Source: Pseudarthrobacter siccitolerans (GTDB lineage: Bacteria > Actinomycetota > Actinomycetes > Actinomycetales > Micrococcaceae). Taken from it: a stretch of 64,000 nucleotides of DNA. Positions 51,571-60,971 of this stretch are shown one piece after another. The stretch's first letter is position 1; the number at the start of each line of letters is the position of its first letter. Position numbers and translations under genes: made by a program. Under the pieces are notes generated by a model. It worked only from the letters and a program-made list of their open reading frames with translations. It was not told the DNA's origin and searched no databases. Location of the stretch: positions 62,001 through 126,000 of the forward strand of contig NZ_CAQI01000036.1 in assembly GCF_001046895.1 (NCBI RefSeq). Direction: 5' to 3'.

Positions 51571-52281
51571 CTAGAACCCGCCAGTGCTGGCATCCTGTGG
51601 TGGCAGCACGGGCCAGTCGCCTTCAATGACCGCAGTGGGCTTGGTCTTGCGGAGGTAGCCCTGGAAATCCGCCGCCTGGCTCACGGCCCAGTCCACCTGC
51701 AGCTGGTGCAGCTGGCTGGCCGGCATGCTGAGCTTGGGAAACTTGCCGGCCATGGCGTCCAGGACCCGGAGGGTGGCCAGGGCATCAGCGGCTGAAGTGT
51801 GCGCATTGTCCAGGACCACACCGTACTCCTCGCACAACGCCGTGAGGGTGCGCTTGCCCTTGCGGTAGCGGTCCACCTGCTTGTTCATGATGTAGGGGTC
51901 CAGGACCGGAAACCGGGTCAGTTGCGGAACACCGTAACGCGCTGATTCGGCCGCGAGCACCGTGAAGTCGTAGCTGGCGTTGAAGGCGATGACGGGTACG
52001 CCGTCGTCGAACAGGCCCTGCAGTACGGCCGCGAGCTCCTGCGTGACCTCATGGGCCGGCCTGCCGTCCCGCCTGGCCTGTTCGGTGGTGATGCCGTGGA
52101 CATCGCTGGCTTCGGTGGGAATCTCCACCCCCGGGTCCGCCAGCCATTCGTGTTCGGTGATGACGTCCCCCTTGTGGTCCACTACCGTGACCGATGCGGT
52201 GACGATCCGGGCCGCCCGCGAGTTGCGGCCGGTGGTTTCGAGGTCGAAGGCTGCGCGGGGAAGGGTGTTCCAGGTGCTCAT
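51571..52281 (-). CDS. DEDDh 3'-5' exonuclease (DnaQ-like)
   Basis: A 236-residue stand-alone exonuclease of the DNA polymerase III epsilon family. Catalytic acids are in AAFDLETTG (D and E), FNASYDFTVL (Asp) and NAHTSAADALAT (His and Asp), forming the DEDDh set. The C-terminal ~60 residues after the domain are unassigned. The ATG has TAGCGT six bases upstream. It is divergent from the atl-adnA-adnB operon across only 64 bases, suggesting a repair or processing role. It is too short and lacks the clamp-binding context to be called the replicative dnaQ. Confidence 0.87.
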   Translation of the reverse strand: MSTWNTLPRAAFDLETTGRNSRAARIVTASVTVVDHKGDVITEHEWLADPGVEIPTEASDVHGITTEQARRDGRPAHEVTQELAAVLQGLFDDGVPVIAFNASYDFTVLAAESARYGVPQLTRFPVLDPYIMNKQVDRYRKGKRTLTALCEEYGVVLDNAHTSAADALATLRVLDAMAGKFPKLSMPASQLHQLQVDWAVSQAADFQGYLRKTKPTAVIEGDWPVLPPQDASTGGF

Positions 52282-52287
52282 GTTTCA

Positions 52288-52293
52288 ACGCTA
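52288..52293 (-). promoter_or_regulatory. -10 box, leaderless exonuclease gene
   Basis: TAGCGT on the minus strand, six bases before the ATG at 52281. It is identical to the galE box. Confidence 0.55.
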
Positions 52294-52332
52294 ACGGGGG
52301 CCACCGACAATTCCCGGGAGCGCCACTGCAGC

Positions 52333-52338
52333 TAACAT
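52333..52338 (+). promoter_or_regulatory. -10 box, leaderless atl-adnAB operon
   Basis: TAACAT, seven bases before the ATG at 52346. Confidence 0.5.
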
Positions 52339-52345
52339 TGGATCA

Positions 52346-52762
52346 ATGCGGATTGAGTATGTGGAGGCGGTTCTGGCCATCGTGAGGCTGGTTCCGCCGG
52401 GGTCCGCAGTCTCGTACGGCGACGTCGCCGAACTCCTTGGATCGGGCGGGCCCAGGCAGGTTGGCTCGGTCATGAGCCATTACGGCAGCGGCGTTCCGTG
52501 GTGGCGGATCCTTAAGGCGAGCGGACACGCGCCCGAAGGCCATGTTGCCGAGGCCCTCCGCCACTACCGGGAGGAGGGAACCGCTCTCCTCGGTGCTTAT
52601 GAGGCCTACCTGCGGACAGGGGAGGGCTCCTGGCGCGTGGACCTGGCAGCCGCGCGGTGGGCGCCGAAGGATGGAGACTTTGAGCACATCGACGCAATTG
52701 CCGCGCAGCTTGAGCGCGGGCTCCGGAAATTGTCGGTGGCTGATGATGGAATGTCGGCGTGA
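52346..52762 (+). CDS. Alkyltransferase-like (ATL) DNA-repair protein
   Basis: A 138-residue MGMT/Ada C-terminal-fold protein. VSYGDVAELLGSGGPRQVGSVM is the helix-turn-helix with the Arg that flips the damaged base. The active-site PCHR of true alkyltransferases reads P51-W52-W53-R54, so the acceptor cysteine is lost. ATLs bind O6-alkylguanine and hand it to excision repair. It overlaps adnA by four bases and heads the repair operon; mycobacterial Rv3204 occupies a similar place from memory. A C-terminal extension of ~50 residues is unassigned. Confidence 0.88.
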   Translation: MRIEYVEAVLAIVRLVPPGSAVSYGDVAELLGSGGPRQVGSVMSHYGSGVPWWRILKASGHAPEGHVAEALRHYREEGTALLGAYEAYLRTGEGSWRVDLAAARWAPKDGDFEHIDAIAAQLERGLRKLSVADDGMSA

Positions 52763-55700
52763 CAGTAACACTTCCTTTTACCGGTCCACGCGACGAGTAC
52801 CGTGAACAGGCCGGGCCTGGCGCCGGCTTTGATGCCCTGCCGGGAGCCGTGCACGACGACGGCACCGTGCCGGGGGATGCCGGGCGCCAGGGTGCCACAG
52901 GCTTCGCGGGGCTCAGGCTCCTGCCACCCCGTCACCTCCACGCCGACGCCCCGTCGCTGACGTCCGATCAACAGGCAGCCGTCGACGTCGCGCAGGGATC
53001 CGGGCCCGTCCTGGTGCCGGGGGCCCCGGGAACGGGCAAAACGACTGTCCTTATTGAAGCTGCCGTCGCAAGGGTCTTCCGTGATGGCGTGGATCCTGAA
53101 CGGATGTTGATCCTGGCCCCCAGCAGGCTCGCGGCCGATTCCCTGCGGGACCGGTTTACAGCCCGGCTGGACAGAAGCCTCAGCACCACCCCCGCCCGGA
53201 CGTGGGCATCCTACGCCTTTGACGTGATCCGCCGTGCCAAAGCCGAAGGAGTGCTGCCCCTTGCCCGGCCGCCCCGGCTTCTCTCCGGACCGGAGCAGGA
53301 CCTCATCATCAAGGAACTCCTCGAAGGCCACAGCCTGCCGGGACTGGAGCTGCCCTGGCCGGACGATCTCGGCGGGGCCCTGGAGACGCGCGGCTTCCGC
53401 CACGAGGTACGCCAACTCTTCGACAGGGTCATCGAATCCGGCCTGACCGCCGCGGACCTCGCCGACCTTGGCAGGCAATGCGGCAGGCCGGACTGGACCG
53501 CTGCCGCCGCGCTCTACGCCGAGTACCGCGACGTCCTTGACCTGCGCATGCCGGAAGCTTTTGATCCTGCCGGCATCATCACCGCCGCCCGCCACGTTTT
53601 CCAGGACGCCCCTGACTTCCTTGCCGCCGAACGCGCGCGATTGCAGCTGATCGTGGTGGATGACGTCCAGGAGGCCAATCCCGCCGTCTTCGAGCTCCTC
53701 GCGGACATAGCCCGCGGGAAGGACTGCTATGTGGCCTCCTCGCCGGACACCGTAGTCCAGGGGTTCCGGGGCGCCCGGCCGGATCTGGTGGCTGAACTTC
53801 CCGGGCTGCTCTCACCGGATGCGCCGGTCCTCGAACGTCCCCTCCGGTACGCGCACCGGCACGCGCCGGAGCTGACCGAAGCGTGGCTGGGGGTGGCCGC
53901 CCGAATCTCCCAACGGGCCGGAGGACAGTTGGCCAGGCGGCTCGAGCCGGTGGGGGGCCGGCCACACGGAGCCGTGGAAGCCCACCTTGTGCCGTCCCCG
54001 GTGCACGAGCTCAGGTACGTTGCCCAGCGGATCCTTGACCAGCACATCAACCGCGGCCGGGACCTGTCCGAGATGGCAGTGATAGTGCGGAACGGGGCAC
54101 AGGTCAGCGAACTGCAGCGGTATCTGTCCGGCCAGGGGATTCCCGTGCGGGTTCCGGTGGCGGAGTCCGCCGTCCGGGACGAGGTGGCAGTGCGTCCGCT
54201 GCTGGACGCCTTCGCCGTTGCCCTCGATCCTGATCTCCTCACCCCCGAAACGGCTGTATCCCTTCTAACGTCGCGGGTGGGCGGCGCCACCTCCATCGAG
54301 CTGCGCCGGCTGCGGCAATCACTGCGGCGCGAAGAGCTTCTGGGGGGAGGGGGGCGCACCAGCGATACCCTGCTCGTGGAGGCCCTCCTGGAGCCCGGGG
54401 CCCTGTCCACACTTGGCATGGAGGGCCGGGCCGCACGCCGTACGGCAAGGATGATCCAGGCCGGGCGGAAGGCCGCCGTCGAACCCGGCGCCAACGCGGA
54501 AACAGTCCTGTGGGCATTATGGAATGCCACCGGCCTCGCCGCAGCCTGGACAGAGACAGCCCTTGCCGGCGGACCGCACGGAGCCCGGGCCGACCGCGAC
54601 CTTGACGCCATGATGGCACTGTTCCACACGGCGGAGCGCTACGTCGACCAGGTGCCGGGCGCCGGGCCGGAGCAGTTTCTGGAGTACCTGTTGAACCAGG
54701 AGCTGCCCATGGACACGCTGGCTGCCAGGGCGCAGGTGGACGACGCCGTCGAGCTGATGACGCCGGCAAGTGCGGCCGGCAGGGAATGGCCGGTGGTCCT
54801 CGTGGCCGGCCTGCAGGAAGGTGTGTGGCCCAACACCAGGCTCCGCGGCGAACTTCTGGGCAGCACCCTGTACGCCGATGCGGTGGAGCACGGAGTCGGG
54901 TATGCGCTGCAGCGGGACCCGCTCAGCCGCCTGCGGGACATCCGTTACGACGAACTGCGCAGCTTCTCCACCGCAGTATCGCGGGCCCGCGAACTCCTGA
55001 TCTGTACGGCCGTCTCCTCGGAGGACGATCAGCCCTCGTCCTTCCTGGACTACGTGGCACCGCTGGATCCCGGCCAGGAGGGGAGGGCCTTCACGCCGGT
55101 GGAACGTCCCATGACGCTGCGGGCGCTTGTGGCCGAACTCCGGCAGTACGCCCAGCTGGACGGAAAGCACGAGGCCGAGGCCCAGGAAGCCGTGAGGGTT
55201 CTTGCCGGGCTCGCGGCTGCGGAGCCGCCGGTGGCCGGGGCGCATCCGGACAGCTGGTGGGCGCTGCCGGCGCTGACATCGTCCGCGGCAGTGGTCCCGC
55301 CGGGCGGAACGGTCTTTGTGTCGCCGTCGAAGGTGGAGACGGTCCAGAAGTCCCCGCTGGACTGGTTCGTGCAGGCAGCCGGCGGTGAGGCGGCCACCGA
55401 TTTCGCCAGGAGCCTGGGCACGCTGGTCCATGCCATCGCCCAGGAACTTCCGGATGCGTCCGGGGCAGAGTACGTCGCTGAACTGGTCCGCCGCTGGCCT
55501 GCCCTCGGCATGAAGGACAACTGGGAGGGCCGGCTGGACTACCAGCGCGCTGAGGCGATGGTGCGCAAGCTTGCCCAGTATGTGCTGGTGATGCGGAGTG
55601 AGGGCAGGAGCCTGCTGGGTGTGGAACGGGACTTCGAGGTTGCCCTCCCGGAGGTTGCTGTTGATGACGGGCCGGCCCGCGCCGCTGTCCTTCGCGGGCA

Positions 55701-56112
55701 GGTGGACCGTCTGGAGATCGACTCCGAGGGCAGGCTGGTCATCGTTGACCTCAAAACAGGGAAGCGCCAGCCGGGCAAGGCCGAGTTGTCCGCGCATCCG
55801 CAGCTGGGCGCGTACCAGGCCGCAGTCCTCGTAGGGGGATTTAGCGGGGAGGACGGTGCCGCCAATCTTCCAGGTGGCGCGGTCCTCGCCCAGCTGGGGA
55901 CGGCGGCCAAGAGTCCCGGCATCCAGCAACAGGAACCACTTGATCCGCAGGAGAACTGGGCCATGGACATGGTGAGGGAGGCTGCCGCCGTGATGGGCGG
56001 CAGCGAATTCGAGGCGAGGCATGACCCTTCGAAGGGAAGCCACGGCGGCCACGGCTGCCGGCTGCCGGAAGTGTGTCCCCTGTGTGTGCGGGGAAGGCAG
56101 GTTACGGAATGA
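52759..56112 (+). CDS. adnA: AdnA-like helicase-nuclease subunit
   Basis: A 1117-residue UvrD-family helicase fused to a RecB-like nuclease. Walker A is GAPGTGKTT at 88-96; the Walker B region reads LIVVDDVQEANP, lacking the usual DExQD. The C-terminal nuclease has GQVDRLE with D983, VDLKTGK with D997 and K999, and QLGAYQAAV. Three cysteines (C1100, C1106, C1109) end the protein, but the first cysteine expected for an Fe-S staple is Ser865 in KSPLDWF. The GTG overlaps the ATL stop and its own stop overlaps adnB. With AdnB it would resect double-strand breaks. Confidence 0.88.
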   Translation: MTVTLPFTGPRDEYREQAGPGAGFDALPGAVHDDGTVPGDAGRQGATGFAGLRLLPPRHLHADAPSLTSDQQAAVDVAQGSGPVLVPGAPGTGKTTVLIEAAVARVFRDGVDPERMLILAPSRLAADSLRDRFTARLDRSLSTTPARTWASYAFDVIRRAKAEGVLPLARPPRLLSGPEQDLIIKELLEGHSLPGLELPWPDDLGGALETRGFRHEVRQLFDRVIESGLTAADLADLGRQCGRPDWTAAAALYAEYRDVLDLRMPEAFDPAGIITAARHVFQDAPDFLAAERARLQLIVVDDVQEANPAVFELLADIARGKDCYVASSPDTVVQGFRGARPDLVAELPGLLSPDAPVLERPLRYAHRHAPELTEAWLGVAARISQRAGGQLARRLEPVGGRPHGAVEAHLVPSPVHELRYVAQRILDQHINRGRDLSEMAVIVRNGAQVSELQRYLSGQGIPVRVPVAESAVRDEVAVRPLLDAFAVALDPDLLTPETAVSLLTSRVGGATSIELRRLRQSLRREELLGGGGRTSDTLLVEALLEPGALSTLGMEGRAARRTARMIQAGRKAAVEPGANAETVLWALWNATGLAAAWTETALAGGPHGARADRDLDAMMALFHTAERYVDQVPGAGPEQFLEYLLNQELPMDTLAARAQVDDAVELMTPASAAGREWPVVLVAGLQEGVWPNTRLRGELLGSTLYADAVEHGVGYALQRDPLSRLRDIRYDELRSFSTAVSRARELLICTAVSSEDDQPSSFLDYVAPLDPGQEGRAFTPVERPMTLRALVAELRQYAQLDGKHEAEAQEAVRVLAGLAAAEPPVAGAHPDSWWALPALTSSAAVVPPGGTVFVSPSKVETVQKSPLDWFVQAAGGEAATDFARSLGTLVHAIAQELPDASGAEYVAELVRRWPALGMKDNWEGRLDYQRAEAMVRKLAQYVLVMRSEGRSLLGVERDFEVALPEVAVDDGPARAAVLRGQVDRLEIDSEGRLVIVDLKTGKRQPGKAELSAHPQLGAYQAAVLVGGFSGEDGAANLPGGAVLAQLGTAAKSPGIQQQEPLDPQENWAMDMVREAAAVMGGSEFEARHDPSKGSHGGHGCRLPEVCPLCVRGRQVTE

Positions 56113-59100
56113 GCCTGGACCCAGGCATTGACGGGCACTCGGTGCCCGAACCCCGGTTCACGCCGGAGGAGCTCTCCCGGCTGCTGGGCGAGAAGAACGT
56201 CCCCACTCCGGAGCAGTCAGCCATCATCAGTTCGCCGCTCACGCCACGGCTGGTCATTGCCGGAGCAGGGTCGGGTAAAACAGCCACCATGGCTGACCGC
56301 GTGGTCTGGCTCGTGGCCAACGGCTGGGTACGGCCGGAAGAAGTCCTGGGTGTGACGTTCACCCGGAAGGCGGCCGGTGAACTGGCGTCCCGTATCCGGG
56401 CCAAGCTGGCTGCCTTGCAACGGCTGGCCAGCCAGGACGGCGGGCGCCAACTGTTCCCCGAGCAGCCGGTCTCGAGTGATTCCCTTGAGCCCAAGGTCTC
56501 CACCTACCACTCCTTCGCCAGCGGAATAGTGTCAGACTACGGCCTGCGGCTCGGCGTGGAGCGGGATGTGGTCCTCCTCGGGGGTGCCCAGGCCTGGCAG
56601 TTGGCCAGCGAAGTGGTGGAAGCCTACGACGGCGAATATGCCCACTTCCGTGCCGCAAAATCCACCCTGGTCAAGGCCGTAATCCAACTCGCCGGTGAGT
56701 GTGCGGAGCACCTCCAGGAGCCCGAGGACGTGGAAGCCTGGCTGATGGCCCGGCTTTCGGAATTCGAGTCGGCGCCGTACATGGCGGGCAAAAAGAAGAA
56801 CCCCCCGCAGGCGGCGGCCGAGCTTGCCGGAATGCTGCGCACCCGCGCCAGCGTGGCGGACATGGTGGGCCGGTATGCGGCGGCCAAACGGGCGCGGGGT
56901 GCCCTCGACTTCGGAGACCTGGTGGCGCTCGCAGCCAAGGTGGCGCAGGATGTTCCCCTGGCCGCGCAGATGGAACGGCAGCGGTACAAAGTGGTGCTGC
57001 TCGACGAATTCCAGGACACGTCCTACGCGCAGCTGGTGCTCTTCTCGCGGCTCTTCGGCGGCGGGCATGCGGTGACTGCGGTGGGCGACCCCAACCAGTC
57101 CATCTACGGGTTCCGCGGCGCCTCGGCCGGTCAGCTCTTCCACTTCGTCCGGGAGTTTCCTGTCCGCACCGGTCCGGCAGACTCAGCCGGAAACTGGGCT
57201 CCGGCACCTACTTCCTACCTGACCACCGCCTGGCGGAACGGCCGGTCCATCCTGGCTGCAGCAAACGTGATGTCCGAGTCCCTGGGCCGGGCCGCCGCTG
57301 CCCGCGGGCCGGCAGGCGGAGGCAGCGCGGCCGGCGGGGCCGGCGGGGCCGGGGCTGCGGCAGCGGATGTTCCCCCATTGCAGCCGAGCCCGTACGCGGT
57401 CGACGGCACTGTGGTCCTGGGACGGTTCGGCACCGACGTGGACGAGGCGGCCGCGCTGGCCGACGACGTCCTGAAGTACCGGGTGACCGACTTTGAACTG
57501 AAACCGGACGGAACCCCTGTGCCGCCCGCTCTCGCTGTCCTTTGCCGGCGCCGTGCCCAGATGGAAACTGTCCGGCGCCAGTTCGAGGCCCGGGGCATCC
57601 CGTACGAAATCGTGGGGCTTGGCGGACTCCTTGACACGCCGGAGATCGTTGACCTTGTGGCCACACTGCGGGTCCTGGCAGACCCCGGCCGGTCCGATTC
57701 CCTGATGCGGCTCCTGGCGGGGGCACGCTGGCGCATCGGCCCCGCAGACCTGATGGCCCTGCGTGACTGGTCAAGCCACTTGGCGCGGCGGCGCGGGCAG
57801 GCCGCACAGGGGTTCGGTGACGGGTCCGTTGAGGAGCAGCCGGAGGAGGACAGCGAATCCGTCCTCGAGGCAGACCTGACGGATGGCGCCAGCCTGGTGG
57901 AAGCCCTGGACTGGCTGCCCCGGGAGGGCTGGACGTCCGCCAACGGCAGGTCGCTCAGTGCTGCGGCCCGCAGCAGGCTTGCCCGCCTGTCAGCGGAGCT
58001 TCGGCAGCTTCGGAGCTACCTCGGTGATGACCTCACAACCCTTTTGGGTGAAGTGGAGCGGGCCATGCTGCTGGACATCGAGGTGGCGGCACGGCCGGGT
58101 ATCAGCATCCACCAGGCCCGCCGCAACCTCGATGCCTTCCAGGACGAAGCCGCAGGGTTCCTTCGGACGTCCCAGCGGGTGGATATCCTGGCTTTCCTGT
58201 CCTGGCTCGAGGCCGCGGCCGCCGAGGAAAACGGCCTGGAAGCGCCAGCTTCCGACGTCAACCGGGAAGCCGTGCAGCTCCTCACGGTCCACGCGTCCAA
58301 GGGCCTGGAATGGGATGTTGTTTTTGTTCCCGGGCTCAACGCAGGGGCCTTTCCCAGCGACAGGGACTCCCGCTGGAGCAGCGGGTCTGCGGCCCTGCCC
58401 TGGCCGCTCCGCGGCGACCGGGCCGACCTTCCGCAGTGGGACCTCGACCAGCCGGACCAAAAAGGCTGGCTGGATGCCGAGAAGGACTTCAAAGCCGCAG
58501 TCCAGGCCCACGGGGAGTCGGAAGAACGCCGCCTCGCCTATGTGGCGTACACCAGGGCCAAGCACGTGCTGTGGGTTTCGAGCGCAGCGTGGGTGGGATC
58601 CCGGGCAGGACGTGCGGAGATGTCGCCGTTCCTGGCTGAGCTCGAGCCGCTGGCACACGGAGCGGACGCAAACTCCCGCGCCGCCCTGGTCCATCCGGCG
58701 TCGCAGGATGAGGCCTCCCTTCCGGAGTCGAGCCCGCTCACCCTGGAATCCGAAATCGCCAACTGGCCCTATGATCCCCTGGAGGGGCCGGTGGATCCGC
58801 GCACCGGGAACCGCCTCCGCCTGGCTGCCGGACGGCGCGGCGCCATGGAAGCCGCTGCAGCCAAGGTCCTTGCCGAGTTGGAAGACCATGGACAGGAATC
58901 TTCTGCAGCTCCCGCCGCGGCGGCGAACCGGAACGGGGACACACCCGAAGGCAAGCAGCTCAACGGGCCGGCCCGGGGATGGGCGCGGGAGGCGGCGCTG
59001 CTGCTGGAACGCCGCTCGCGGAGGAGCGCAGGCCGCGATGTGCACCTGCCGGGACACATCTCCGCGTCCACACTGGTGGAACTGCGGGAGGACGCGGCGG

Positions 59101-59642
59101 CAGTACTTGGCAGGCTCCGCAGGCCTGTACCCCGGGAACCAGGCATGTCGGCACGGAAGGGAACCGCGTTCCATGCATGGGTGGAAGAGTACTTCGGCGC
59201 CGCAGGCATGCTTGACCTCGATGAAGCTCCCGGTTCGGACGACCACATCGATGCCGCCTATGACCTGGACGCCATGGTGGCAACCTTCAAGGCGTCCCCC
59301 TGGGCAGACAGGTCCCCGGCGTTCGTTGAAGTGCCGGTGGAGACGCGTGTGGGTGACGTTGTGGTGCGTGGACGCATTGACGCCGTTTTCCGCGATGCCG
59401 ACGGCCGGTGGGACCTGGTGGACTGGAAGACCGGACGGCGGCCCTCCGCTGCCGCGCTGACAACGAAAGCCGTGCAGCTTGCCGTGTACCGGTTGGCATG
59501 GGCCCGGTTGAAGGACGTCCCCCTGGAAGAGGTCCGGGCAGCGTTTTTCTACGTCGCAGACAACGAAGTGGTGCGGCCGCACGATCTCGGATCAGCCCGG
59601 GAGCTGGAGGAGATCGTGAGTGCTGCCCTTAGTCCTTCGTGA
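56109..59642 (+). CDS. adnB: AdnB-like helicase-nuclease subunit
   Basis: A 1177-residue UvrD-family motor with C-terminal RecB-like nuclease. Walker A is AGAGSGKT at 51-58, then FTRKAAGEL, LLDEFQDTSYAQ, VGDPNQSIYGFRGA and LLTVHASKGLEWDVVF, all intact, so this is the likely lead motor. The nuclease has GRIDAV (D1091), VDWKTG (D1105, K1107) and QLAVYRLAWA. A Gly/Ala-rich linker near residues 400-425 interrupts the helicase core. ATGA overlap with adnA. Its 3' end overlaps the opposite-strand kinase-like gene by 14 bases. Confidence 0.92.
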   Translation: MSLDPGIDGHSVPEPRFTPEELSRLLGEKNVPTPEQSAIISSPLTPRLVIAGAGSGKTATMADRVVWLVANGWVRPEEVLGVTFTRKAAGELASRIRAKLAALQRLASQDGGRQLFPEQPVSSDSLEPKVSTYHSFASGIVSDYGLRLGVERDVVLLGGAQAWQLASEVVEAYDGEYAHFRAAKSTLVKAVIQLAGECAEHLQEPEDVEAWLMARLSEFESAPYMAGKKKNPPQAAAELAGMLRTRASVADMVGRYAAAKRARGALDFGDLVALAAKVAQDVPLAAQMERQRYKVVLLDEFQDTSYAQLVLFSRLFGGGHAVTAVGDPNQSIYGFRGASAGQLFHFVREFPVRTGPADSAGNWAPAPTSYLTTAWRNGRSILAAANVMSESLGRAAAARGPAGGGSAAGGAGGAGAAAADVPPLQPSPYAVDGTVVLGRFGTDVDEAAALADDVLKYRVTDFELKPDGTPVPPALAVLCRRRAQMETVRRQFEARGIPYEIVGLGGLLDTPEIVDLVATLRVLADPGRSDSLMRLLAGARWRIGPADLMALRDWSSHLARRRGQAAQGFGDGSVEEQPEEDSESVLEADLTDGASLVEALDWLPREGWTSANGRSLSAAARSRLARLSAELRQLRSYLGDDLTTLLGEVERAMLLDIEVAARPGISIHQARRNLDAFQDEAAGFLRTSQRVDILAFLSWLEAAAAEENGLEAPASDVNREAVQLLTVHASKGLEWDVVFVPGLNAGAFPSDRDSRWSSGSAALPWPLRGDRADLPQWDLDQPDQKGWLDAEKDFKAAVQAHGESEERRLAYVAYTRAKHVLWVSSAAWVGSRAGRAEMSPFLAELEPLAHGADANSRAALVHPASQDEASLPESSPLTLESEIANWPYDPLEGPVDPRTGNRLRLAAGRRGAMEAAAAKVLAELEDHGQESSAAPAAAANRNGDTPEGKQLNGPARGWAREAALLLERRSRRSAGRDVHLPGHISASTLVELREDAAAVLGRLRRPVPREPGMSARKGTAFHAWVEEYFGAAGMLDLDEAPGSDDHIDAAYDLDAMVATFKASPWADRSPAFVEVPVETRVGDVVVRGRIDAVFRDADGRWDLVDWKTGRRPSAAALTTKAVQLAVYRLAWARLKDVPLEEVRAAFFYVADNEVVRPHDLGSARELEEIVSAALSPS

Positions 59643-60819
59643 CGGACTGGTCCTTTGTGACGTCGATGATGCTGATGGCGGCGGTGGACGTGTCGTCCGG
59701 CCCTGCGGCGGCCGCCGCAGGTTCAACCGGGATAGGGGTGACATGGACCGCCGGCTGGACCGGGGCCGGGACGGGCAGCGGCACCACCGTAACGGACGGG
59801 ACTGAACCCGCCACTCCGGCGTCGGCCGGCCTCACTACAGGCTCCGGGCCGGCAGTGGCGGGGGTAACCACTGCCGGCTGCGGTTCCACACTGATCGGCT
59901 GCCCGCCGTGCTCCTCGATGTCCCGGGCAAGGGTTGCCAACATGTCTTCCGCCTCGGCAATCATGCCGCTGTCATCCGAGGCGATACCCTTCACCAGGTA
60001 CTGGGCCAGTGCGAACTCCGCGGACAGCGCAGCCCGGCGCAGCAGGTGGGTGTCAGGCGTGTCCCGGCGGCCGGCCGTGTACGCACCCAGGACCGCATCC
60101 ACAAAGTCCTGCTCATTCGAGGCAACAAGCCAGGCAAAATCATCAGCCGGATCGCCAATCCTCAGGTCGGTCCAGCCTGTCACGGCCGTGACGCGCTGGC
60201 CCTCCACCAAGAGATTGTCCTCATGCAGGTCGCCATGCACCACGCTCGGGTTGAAGCGCCACAGGGACACGTCTTCCAGGGCATGTTCCCAGCGCAGAAG
60301 CAGGGCAGGGGGGATCTTTCCGGTGGTGGCCGCCTGGTCCAGCTCATTGAGCCGGCGCTGCCGGAATTCGTTGGGCGTGTAACTCGGCAGGTCGGCATTG
60401 CTGACCAGCGAACGCGGAAGGTCATGGATGGCGGCAAGGGCCACCCCGATTTCACGGGCCAGGACATCCGGGCCGGCAGTGAGCTCCTCAACGCTGCGGG
60501 TGCTCCCGGCCAAATGCGAATAGACAAACGTGCTCAGGGGTCCCAGCCGCACACTGCCGGCCACGGTGGGCATCAGGAACGGAAGCTCGGCACGGATGCC
60601 GGGAGCGAAGGCACGCAGCACAAGAAATTCCGTTTCCAGCCTGGCGCTGGCCTCCGCATGCCGTGGTGACCGGACCCGCCAGCGCTTGCCCTCGGAATCG
60701 AGCAGCAGGGCGGAGTCGAAGTCGGCGGGATCATCCGGGGCAGAGCTAACGGCCGTCGGGGTCAGTCCGGGGACTGCCGCGGTTGCAACGGCTGCCAGTT
60801 CAATCGGTTTTCTTCTCAC
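59629..60819 (-). CDS. APH/macrolide-phosphotransferase-like kinase-fold protein
   Basis: A 396-residue protein. The catalytic loop is VHGDLHEDNLL (HGDLHEDN at 195-202, D197). The following metal-binding site, normally IDW in this family, reads AVTGWTDLRIGDP with G215 where Asp is expected. The last ~110 residues are a Pro/Val/Ala-rich disordered tail ending in KDQSVTKD. The GTG at 60819 has TACCGT six bases upstream. It is divergent from nudC and tail-overlapping with adnB. It may be a degenerate or non-canonical phosphotransferase; no antibiotic link is evident. Confidence 0.78.
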   Translation of the reverse strand: MRRKPIELAAVATAAVPGLTPTAVSSAPDDPADFDSALLLDSEGKRWRVRSPRHAEASARLETEFLVLRAFAPGIRAELPFLMPTVAGSVRLGPLSTFVYSHLAGSTRSVEELTAGPDVLAREIGVALAAIHDLPRSLVSNADLPSYTPNEFRQRRLNELDQAATTGKIPPALLLRWEHALEDVSLWRFNPSVVHGDLHEDNLLVEGQRVTAVTGWTDLRIGDPADDFAWLVASNEQDFVDAVLGAYTAGRRDTPDTHLLRRAALSAEFALAQYLVKGIASDDSGMIAEAEDMLATLARDIEEHGGQPISVEPQPAVVTPATAGPEPVVRPADAGVAGSVPSVTVVPLPVPAPVQPAVHVTPIPVEPAAAAAGPDDTSTAAISIIDVTKDQSVTKD

Positions 60820-60825
60820 TGTTCC

Positions 60826-60831
60826 ACGGTA
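60826..60831 (-). promoter_or_regulatory. -10 box, leaderless kinase-like gene
   Basis: TACCGT on the minus strand, six bases before the GTG at 60819. Confidence 0.5.
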
Positions 60832-60959
60832 GATTGCGCGCCGTCCAAGACACCGGTCCAAGGACGGCGAGTCTTCAGATAGAGTCCAAATCAGGGTAGG
60901 CCCGGCAGTCGCGGGCGCCGGAAGGGCCGCCCAAATATCCATTTGTCGGTCCCAGTCAG

Positions 60960-60965
60960 TACGGT
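60960..60965 (+). promoter_or_regulatory. -10 box, leaderless nudC
   Basis: TACGGT, six bases (GGACAC) before the ATG at 60972. Confidence 0.5.
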
Positions 60966-60971
60966 GGACAC

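Noticed and set aside
59629..60819. Antibiotic-resistance phosphotransferase.
   Set aside because: The fold matches APH-like kinases, but a key metal-binding Asp is missing and the context is DNA repair and NAD metabolism, so a resistance label would be unsupported.
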